Positions 55,442 through 64,000 of a stretch of DNA of 64,000 nt are shown here, piece after piece (position 1 is the stretch's first letter; each line of letters starts with the position of its first letter). Source of the stretch: Branchiostoma floridae (lineage: Eukaryota > Chordata > Leptocardii > Amphioxiformes > Branchiostomatidae); the NCBI RefSeq assembly GCF_000003815.2, contig NC_049981.1, forward strand, positions 14,651,543-14,715,542. The letters run 5' to 3'. The notes under the pieces are model-generated. The model was given only the letters and a program-made list of their open reading frames with translations, had not been told where the DNA came from and searched no databases. The position numbers and the translations under genes are program-made.

Positions 55442-58400
55442 TCAAACTTCATAGTCTATGCCGTGGAGGCAGTCAGTCCCATCGTGGCTGTTCCCATGAG
55501 AGAGAGGTACCCTGCGTGCCGGACTCTGACTGAGTTCATGTGGCAAGTTGTGGCCAGAGGCTTGCCCATCGCCCACCAACACAGACTGCCCATCACTGTT
55601 GGGCTTCTCCTGCCTGTGCGGTGGTTCTGTGGAGCTGGTGTGGCCCTCCAGCCTGTCTGGTGTGGGGCTGGGAGGGCCGTGGTCGCCCCACATGGATGGT
55701 CTGTGCCTCTGTGCTGGGAGGCTGCCTTGCTGCCCTGTTTGCCCTGGGTTGTGTGGTGAGGAGGGGGGCACACCATCCCCCTGTGATGTGTGTAGACCCT
55801 GAGACCAGCTCTGTACTTTGCTTTGGAGGGAGTTGGAGGAAGAGGAGGGGGAGTTTGGGGAGACTCGGACGTCGTCAGTGTCGTTCCTGCCGTCGGTCGG
55901 CGTCCGGGGCTGCCAAACATCGTCGGTTGAACCAGCGTCTGTCGTCACTGTGACATCCTCAGGTGTTGAATGGGGTGAGGTAGTTGGTTGACCTGAAAGA
56001 AACCACAGCACATTTTCATCAGTGGAGACCACAATAATCTCCTGTTTGTTGTGTTTGTTCAAGAAATTTGCTTAAGTCTGCCTTTGTTCAATCTTATGTG
56101 GCTTTTTTATGGCACTTTGATCAATTTTGTACTTGTGCTAGGCCCCCTCTATGTCCATGTAAAATAAATAAATAATATCCATATACATGTAGATATAGGG
56201 TTTTATGCTTGTTTGGGGGGCATTTGCTGTCTTTTAAGTACCTTAGCTGCAATACAAGATGGCACATTCATGTACATGTAAGTATTGCACCATTAATTCA
56301 TGAGCTTTATGTCAAAAACAAAAAACTATGACGAACCATCTTAAAAATTGAAGTTAATTTCATCAAATTGTAAATAACTAAATTGATAATAGACTTGTCT
56401 GTTGAATAAACAAGAGGGATTCTGAGTTTTCCTACCTGAGTTGGAAGAGTCCTCTCCATTGAGAGGGTCTGCTTGGAGAGGGTCCTCCTCGTCACCATGG
56501 CTACTTGAGTAGGAGGAAGGGTGGCCTGAGTCGACCGCCTCGGGTGCCTGCTCACTGTCCCCCTGGTCATCACCTATACCCGTATGAAGGGGGATGTCAA
56601 GATCAATACAGGCCCTATCTGGCATCTGCAGAGGGTAGTCCTGGTCGGGTCCATCATCAAGATCCAGATCAAGGTAGCTGGGCTCATGGAAGGATGAGTG
56701 TTTCGGGATGGGAATGGACATCATGATCCCATTCACACCATTCCGCGTCCCGCCCCAGGTATCCTCATCACCCTTGCGGTCAATCTTTGGCACTTGCGTT
56801 TTGGGATGACCGCTGCTCGCTGGCTTGGTGTGACCGTTCAGGTGTTTGGGCTTCCCTCCAGGGCGGTCTGGGCGCTTGGAGATGACCTTGCCGTTGGCAA
56901 GTAGCTTCCCGTTCATGATGACGATCCCGTTGACGTGACCGTTCAGACGCTTCTCCACCTCCTCACTCGGACCCTAAGGGATCGTCAATCAATCAATCAA
57001 TCAATCAATCACTTTCCAAGAAATGTACTCATGTGGTAATAATTCATGCTGTACAAAAAATAGGATAATCATATCTTTTAAATGGATGGTCTGAAATATC
57101 TAGGATTTTGGAATGAATAGCAATTATTACATTCTAACTTACAACTCAAAATCCCATGCATCAGCAGATTACACTGAAGTATACAGTCACTGTAACATGA
57201 GATTGACTTAAGCCTTATGCATGTATTGACTAATAGCTGTAGGTTGACGATAATACCATCCTCAAGAAGCCTTAGAATGCCCCATTTTACTTATGAAAAA
57301 CTCTCACCTACTATGCTACTGTTTCAGCTACCTCAGTAACGTCTACTTTTGTTACATACCTTTGCATCCAGCTCAGGATTTGGGGGCAGGGCTGAAAGCA
57401 TTGGTGTGTAACAGTCAAGTTCGTACAGGTCGTTCTGGCCACGGATGTGTCCGTTTGGGATGTTTCCGTTGCGGCGGGGGGCGTGTTCACCCCTGTTCCC
57501 ATGATGAGCATGGTCTCCTCCAAAACAGCACAACCTGGCTCGCCTAGCAAAGAAAAAAACTCTTGTACTTCTAGCACAACTTGAGTCATGGGCATTTTGT
57601 ATAAAAAGTCTTCAAGACACAAAACAATTTTTTTCTCTTCCCTGCAATATTGCAAGTTGTGGTAAATCAGAGACCATCCTTTCTTCAGAACAAAACTATA
57701 ATTATAAGGTACTTACACGTATAAAGCAGTTTTTCTTGAGACAGCTGAGACATTTTTCATTGTAATTAGTACATGTGTAAATCCTCCTATGCACTGATAT
57801 CATACAACCTAAAAAGGACATTCTTGGAGACTGTCTGGAAAGGTCTAGGGAAAATTTCAAATCAGACATTTCCGCAGATGTATCAGACATTTCCTGCTCT
57901 ACATGTGAGTAAAAACTAACCTCTCTGGGTCTCTGCAGAGAAGAATGATGGCACACAGCATGATGCACACCACAGCGATGGCCACCCCTACGATGATCCC
58001 TGTGACCATGCCGTTGCGCTCCCCTTGCCCAGTTCTGGGGTTGTTGGTAACGCCAGCTCCAGGCGTTGTCTTGCCTCCGGGCACTAGTGGGTTGACTGGA
58101 GGGAGGGTGAAGACTGACTCAGGGTCGGAGGCAGGTCCTGGTCCCACCTCTGTACTGGCCATCATCTTGAAGAAGTACTCTGTTCTGAAGGTCAAGTTGT
58201 TCACTGTAGCGCTCGTCTGATCAGCTGTTAAAGGAGAATCAAATACATGTTTGCTATTGTTTGTCTTTTTTTCACAAGAAATGACATATAATAAACAATG
58301 AGAAAAAGGGTGGACGGACTATACCAGTCCCTCCTCAATACAAATTAAACTTGATCAGTCTTAATTTCATAAAGGGGATGAAAGATAATAGAGTAATACA

Positions 58401-61400
58401 CATATTACACATAATACATAGAAAGAAAGAGAAAAAGATCAAATAAGGATCATAAAATGATTAATGATACAAGTTAAGATAAGGACTGAACATGAGCCCA
58501 TTACAAAAGCCTAATACTAGCTTAAGGTTAATTACTTCATATGCATTTTGGTAGTTGTGGGTTCCGACCCAATCCGGACATTTCAAAAACTTCTTCTTTC
58601 TCTACTTGGCACTTCTGAACAAGTTTAACACTTATTATGTCATCTACAACAGTGTGTATTATGTCAATAATTACTTTTCCTAATCTACCAACATCTGAAA
58701 CTCAAACTAACCTGTTGTCTTGACAGTGGACCAGTCCGTGTCTGGCAACGACGAATCAAACGGCACGTAAAGGATGATGAACTCCTTGAGCTCACCATTA
58801 CTCTCCAAGGGAGGCAGCCATTCGACGAGCACTGCTGCCCCCGATGAGAGCAGCCTCACTTGAACCTCTGCTGGGGGTCCAGGTTCGGGAAGAACATATC
58901 TTACAGTCAGCATTTTACCTACAATTGTTATAACTCGGAAAAATTTTATTCAGCTATCTATCCTTCGTAACCTCTTTTAAAACGATGCAATTTTGTCAAT
59001 ATCAGTCTTTCTTTCATACCTTAGGACAGAAGTTGTTTGCAGCAGTATTTCATGTCTACTTGAAAGCTGTGTCTGTATTTCTCATGAACTAGTAACGTTC
59101 CAATGAAGAACGGCCCAAACTGGAATTCTACAGTTCAAACTCTACTCTTGGTCCTAATACCTAATTTGAGCAATCAATATTTTAATTCAGCAAAGTAGGC
59201 AAAAGAATGTTGGCAGATTAGATTATCATATTCGTATCTAAGTTAGCAGATCATATAACTAATCAACCTACATAAATCAATCTTTTGACAACTTTTTGCC
59301 AACCACTGCATCACTGTGACCTCATCTTGATCACTTTTTAAAGGTAACTCTTACTAACATTACTTTTAGTATCAGTACAGACTAAGTAATTTGTCAAACT
59401 GAAAGAACAGAACTGGTCTCTCACTTAAGGGTGTTAACACACAGGTCTCAACCTAGAGTTTTCTTGCCCTGATGCCTGGAAACTGCAACTCATAAGCCAC
59501 AAAAATGTATACTTACTGCCCTCCTTAGTTTGGCAGATGGAGGCATGAGTGTACTTGCTCTCTGTCCCCTGTCTGCTGTGAGACTTCACGGCAAACTCGT
59601 ACTTTGTAAACGGTTTCAGGTCGTTAACAATCAGACTGGTGATGTTGCTGCATTGGAGGAGAAAGCAAAAAAAATGAGGCAAACAATATCTTAGCTTATG
59701 TGGCAAATATACACATGTACAAAAGTACATTGTTTTACTTTCATTGTATACATAACATGACTGGAGGCACGGTGCTTACTACACGTGTCTAGGGGCATGC
59801 TCATTCAAACTTCTGAAATGTTATTTCACACATTTTCAAAAGAAGATTTGAAATTCATTCAATTGGAATTTCTAAAGCCCAATCTGTTAATTTTTATTGC
59901 TGAATCTGTTTTTCAGTTTAAGAAGTTTTGATTGTTTGAACAGACAGAGGATATTCTTGATGGAGACACAGGTCCTGGAGACAGCATGGATCCAGCTTAC
60001 CTGCGAATGTATTCCACCAGGGTGGCATTCTGCAGGTCAGTCGGGTTGTAACGGACCGTGTAGTACTCCGCCTCAACCGTGGTCATCCGCGGTTTGGACC
60101 AGGTCACCCTCACACTGGACGCGTTGAGCGCAACCGGGATGACGTTGGATGGAGGCATGGGGGACAGCACTGGTGGGACCACTGGGGGTAACACAGCATT
60201 TTTGTTACATCAATGAAGATAAGATGTCAAAAAAGTTCAAATAATCTCAGAATATTGATGATTTTAGATAGCATCAAATATCTTTACTCTGTGACTGAGA
60301 AAATTTCTCTATCAGTGATGTATTACCAAAAATTTGTATAATCTATGATTCTATATCTTTGCATAATCTATAAAAAAACTAATCTTTTTCTATATGCAAC
60401 ATCTGTCTTCTGTGTTATGACCTATAAAAGACAAGCTATTTGGTGAGCTACATTGCTCAAAGATCACTGTCATTCACTTTTCCCAAATTCTGAAAGTGTA
60501 AATCTGAAGTACTCACCAATAGTGGAGGTCTTCATTGTCTTAATGAGCTGAGTAGCCGTTGGGCTGTCTCCTTTCTCATTCCAAGCAAACAGTTTCACTT
60601 CATAAGAAGTGTCAGGCCCTAACCAAAACAACACAGCTCATTAACATTAACACAAGCAGACATAAACTCAGCACCATCAGGTGTCAACATCACAGCTAAT
60701 CTAAACAACCTTCCACAAGAAGGACAAATCCTGAATAGAAGGTCATTTGAATTCAGCCATTGTATTAGCAGTAGAACAAGTGATAATGGTCAAACATCAT
60801 TTCTTAGATTTATAGGTTCAAGGTATAACATACATTCACCTGAGTGACTGATTAAAATATTCATGATAAAATAAAAATGTACCTGTACGATATATGTCCA
60901 GGGCAAAAGCAAAATTGTAACAGGGTAGGGTTTATTGTCCATGTAATGCTACAGGAAAAATGTTATTTCATCTTAAGGTTCAATTTTGCTACTTAATGTG
61001 GTATTATACATGAAGTGCTTACTGAGGCTTCCCAGCAGAAAGTGCTGCAGGTTGCTTGGCAATGCAATGGGTAGATGGTCGATATCATCTTCTCCTGTGT
61101 ACTTGAGCTTGAAGCCCAGAATCTTCTCATCCGGGCTGAGACTGGGCATCTCCCAGTGGATGTCGATGGCGGTGGAGTTGAGTGCTCGCACTTGGAGGTT
61201 GGGCTCCCGCAAGACTGAACAAAAGAAAGCTCTCATTATAAGTTGATCCAAATACAGAAAAAAATGCTCAGGCAATTTACAACCACCTGGCACATGCAAC
61301 CACTTTGAAACAGTCCGGTTCTATCCGAACGTGTCCTTGATCACCATTCGGCTACCATTTTTCCTCAGTCTTCTGAGTGGTTGCTGAATACAGGGTTGAC

Positions 61401-63612
61401 TGTAGCCTGTAGGTCAATACCTACACAACTGCCTATGGGGAAAAAGGGCTTGTTTGCCTTTGCATTCGAAAGGCTGATGATTAAAAGCCTGGATGAGTCA
61501 TGTCAATGACTTGACATTGGTGCATACTACTTTCTCTGCTTAGAACTCATAGTCATAGAAAAAGTATGGGAGTTTATTTAACACACACACACGCACATGC
61601 AGAAGCACACACACACACACACACCATTAGCGGTACTAGCAGTTTAGCCAACCAGATATGCTGCAACTGCAAACTTACATGTAAACTACATGTCTATTGA
61701 CAAAACCTCATTTCCCCCTCTATCTCAAAATTCCAAATAAGTCCCTACAAAGATAGATAATTTATACTACAGTGGATTCCAATTATTCGTATTACGCCTT
61801 TTTGGATAATTCGGGTAATCGGATAGAATTACGAAATCCCAAAACATTTGCCATTCATTCTATTGTTTAGAACATCGCAGAATTGGATAACCCACGGTCT
61901 CAAACTTCGGGTTTTGGGATAGAATTACGTCAGGTCACACAAATTATAAAATGGGAAAATATGCCCTAAAACTCACAAAATGAGTCCAAAGGTAACTAGT
62001 AAATGTATGTATAAAGGTGTAAAGCCATGTAAAGGACCGTAAGAAAGTTACATTCCACAGAAAATCTAGCCGATAGCGCTGTGCTAGCGTGCGAACATTT
62101 GGAGTTAGGCGCCATTTTGTTAGGTTGCCGCAAGGTATGATGGGCGAACGTCATGGGAACGTCAACACGCTTTTGAGTTCATATTTCCCCTTCAGACAAC
62201 GTCGAAACTTGGTTTACCCTAAAAAAATGTGTTTTTTCATATCCACTGTCTCATTAATTGAGCTGATTTCGGCTGCGCTGCGTAGATTTACAACAACGCA
62301 CGTAATGCAACAGGGGTGTGATTTCGCAATGACCTATCTTGCGCATTGAATGGCGGGATATCTCAAACCCACGCGCCGCCATTTTAAATGTTTTGAACGT
62401 GAATTTTTTCCGTCTTCCACCGCGAAAGATGTAAATTTCAGAGTAATTTGTGGACACAAGTTATAGACAAGAAGGCCAGGTGAAGAGTTTATCACTCTCC
62501 ATACCGTTGTTTTAACTTAAAATTATGAAAGTAACGTCATATTCTCCGGCATACGAGCGGAGCCATGTTCGTCTTTGTTTTGGTATGCCGCCAAATTGCC
62601 GACGCACGGCTGTGCGAGTCAAGCGTACTTTTCCACATGTGCATTTAGCCACTGATTTGAACTCTTTATTAGATCAAGCATCTCACAGAAATCGCACAGT
62701 ATCGGAACATATGATTAAAGTTTTGTAAACGGAGTTCCGTATCGTTAGAGTAGTACTGACCTCTATGAGCGTCTGTGTGTTATGTTTGCCTATTGGTTTT
62801 CAAAACTACACCCCTCCCCAACCAATGCCGCTAAAGCTGGTCATATAGCCAACTTCGGACTCTAGAATAGGCCGGATAATTGGATAAAATGCCCAGACAA
62901 ATAGGCGATACAATAAAGCGGATTCCACTGTATTTTTCACCTTCACGTTCATTCTGCTTCATGGTCTTCTGGCTGATGTAATGGGAGCAGGGACCGTACC
63001 CCCTGCTGGTGGCCGCCGCGATGCAGACCCTGTATGTGGTGTCTGGATTGAGTCCTTTGATCTCCAGCTGGGTCTGCCAACCTCGCACTTCCTGTGCCAT
63101 CTGAATAGGGAAAGGGCAGAGAACATGTGTCACGTTGCTGCATTCCTGTCAAGTTTGCATAGGTGTATAATCTACTAGCCACAGTATAAGGTGCACAGGC
63201 AGAGATCGGATAAAACAAGCAAAAGGTAATGTATCTGCCAATAACCTCAACATGTAATACATCCATCACTTTGTGCTTGAGAGATCTCTGGTGCCAATCC
63301 CCTCAGGTACACTGTGTGCACAGCTTACACTTGTAGACTTGTAGGGGAGGTTGCATTGAAGATCTCTTTCAACAGGTTTTCGGGATGCCAGATATATATA
63401 ACCTCAGGCTGGTAAAATTATGTTTGCTTAGTAAATGCTATAACGTTATAGTTTGATTATTACCTCGAGATCTTCATCCTTCTCCTTATTGTACTTCACT
63501 TTGTAGTTGACAATCTGCCCCTGGCTGTCCTCACGGGACAGGGGCTGCCAGCCTACATCGATGGAGTACGGACTTCTACTGCTCAGCGACAAGATGGGAG
63601 CCGCACTGGGAA
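55442..63612 (-). CDS. DCC/protogenin-type FN3-repeat transmembrane receptor, 3' part (partial at right edge)
   Basis: Minus-strand exons 63464-63612, 62941-63100, 61023-61214, 60517-60618, 60001-60181, 59517-59647, 58712-~58867, 57921-58224, 57360-57543, 56436-56973 and 55442-55992 join in phase. They encode four fibronectin type III domains, two exons each, recognisable by Trp (VGWQPL, IHWEMP, VTWSKP, VEWLPP) and Tyr (TYRVCIAA, SYEVKLFA, KYEFAVKS, EYFFKMMA) signatures; a Pro/Gly/Thr-rich stem; a membrane span (GIIVGVAIAVVCIMLCAII); and a ~425-residue cytosolic tail starting CRDPERRARLCC, rich in Ser/Pro/Gly with the recurring phrase NGHVNG/NGHTKP, ending GIDYEV. FN3 pattern and domain order fit the IgDCC subfamily (protogenin, IGDCC3/4, neogenin), single-pass receptors for guidance or adhesion. 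The Ig domains expected upstream lie beyond the window, and the tail lacks an obvious DCC P3 motif, so the member cannot be named. The start of exon 58712-~58867 is the least certain splice site. Confidence 0.83.
61580..61624. repeat. (CA)n microsatellite
   Basis: Interrupted CA repeat in an intron of the FN3 receptor gene. Confidence 0.95.
61770..62930. mobile_element. Pogo/Tigger-like DNA transposon, non-autonomous
   Basis: Left end CAGTGGATTCC and right end (inverse) CAGTGGAATCC are short terminal inverted repeats flanked by TA dinucleotides (61768-61769 and 62931-62932), as in Tc1/mariner-pogo elements. The 1.16-kb interior has a 67-codon open frame (62525-62728) with no recognisable transposase motif. 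It ends one base before the donor GT of receptor exon 62941-63100's downstream intron region (about 8 nt from the exon), in antisense or neutral orientation. Confidence 0.7.
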
Positions 63613-63826
63613 CTGCAACAAAATTGAACAGTATGTTTATATTCTGGTATGAAGCTATTGGTTTGGTAGCTGCATATTGACAGTATGCATTCACATGCAG
63701 TCACTTTACCTTGTTGACTTAAGTTCCCCACTTTTCTTGCCTGGCCTAAATAGTAACTGCTAACAGTCCAAAAGAGGGAAGCTTGAGGCAGGTTCTAGGA
63801 CTTACTGACTTGACGATACTATCATA

Positions 63827-64000
63827 CAGTAGAAGTCGCTTATTAGGGAAGGCCATTTGCCAGCTAAATTTTCCCGACTAACCGGCGTTCCCGATTAAAA
63901 GATGTTGCTCGAAATGACCCGAGTGGGGATGGGGGACGGGGGCATCGGTGAACGCATCGCACGCATTGACACAAAGAATACCACACAATAATTTCTACCA
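63827..64000. mobile_element. Left end of another pogo-like element (cut by window edge)
   Basis: TA followed by CAGTAGAAGTCGCTTATTAG, typical of pogo/Tigger termini, and inside it ttcccgactaaccggcgttc. The other end is beyond the window. Confidence 0.5.

Noticed and set aside
55456..55953. Overlapping long frames on both strands over the receptor's last exon
   Set aside because: GC-rich coding exon leaves several frames open; only the frame ending GIDYEV continues in phase from exon 56436-56973.

Overview
The window is animal nuclear DNA and most likely comes from a cephalochordate (amphioxus). It holds multi-exon genes with GT/AG introns and chordate-type families: 11-beta-hydroxysteroid-dehydrogenase-like, BK-channel beta subunit, cytosolic sulfotransferase, DCC/protogenin-type FN3 receptor, group I-like secreted phospholipase A2 and S1P/LPA-type receptors. 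It also has an L1/Tx1-like LINE, many short non-autonomous elements and three runs of N. The organism call is inference from gene content and repeat style; no database was searched. Coordinates below come from reading exons by hand with matching splice phase.

Layout, left to right. 1.4-2.6 kb: single-exon class A GPCR (minus). 4.06-18.29 kb: six-exon SDR gene of the HSD11B1/HSD11B1L type (plus), with a second candidate first exon at 5.0 kb. Its 11.5-kb first intron is mostly repeat: five copies of one element family and a 3.5-kb LINE with target-site duplications. Exon 3 sits at the end of a 7 x 88-bp array. 20.4-21.6 kb: a second class A GPCR (minus), S1P/LPA-like but lacking several activation motifs. 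24.08-27.04 kb and 29.96-30.98 kb: two related small secreted-peptide precursor genes (minus) that flank a BK beta-subunit gene (plus, 27.95-29.39 kb). I do not recognise this peptide family. 32.9-37.6 and 38.6-42.9 kb: two tandem secreted PLA2 genes (minus). 45.08-49.08 kb: six-exon cytosolic sulfotransferase (plus). 55.44-63.61 kb: the 3' part of an FN3-repeat transmembrane receptor (minus), which runs off the right edge and is preceded by about 5.2 kb that looks like its 3' UTR.

The genes are independent eukaryotic transcription units and no operon-like logic is expected. The most striking features are two. The first is the unrecognised peptide pair, with a KR-flanked, GKR-terminated 18-residue candidate amidated peptide. 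The second is a recurrent pattern in which splice-site regions have been tandemly copied: six extra 3' splice sites in the SDR gene, about 20 copies of a 5' splice site with its exon tail in one PLA2 gene, and a duplicated 3' splice site in the other. One repeat family also stops exactly 31 nt before an acceptor in two unrelated genes.

Stretches not listed as features hold intronic or intergenic sequence in which I see nothing specific.
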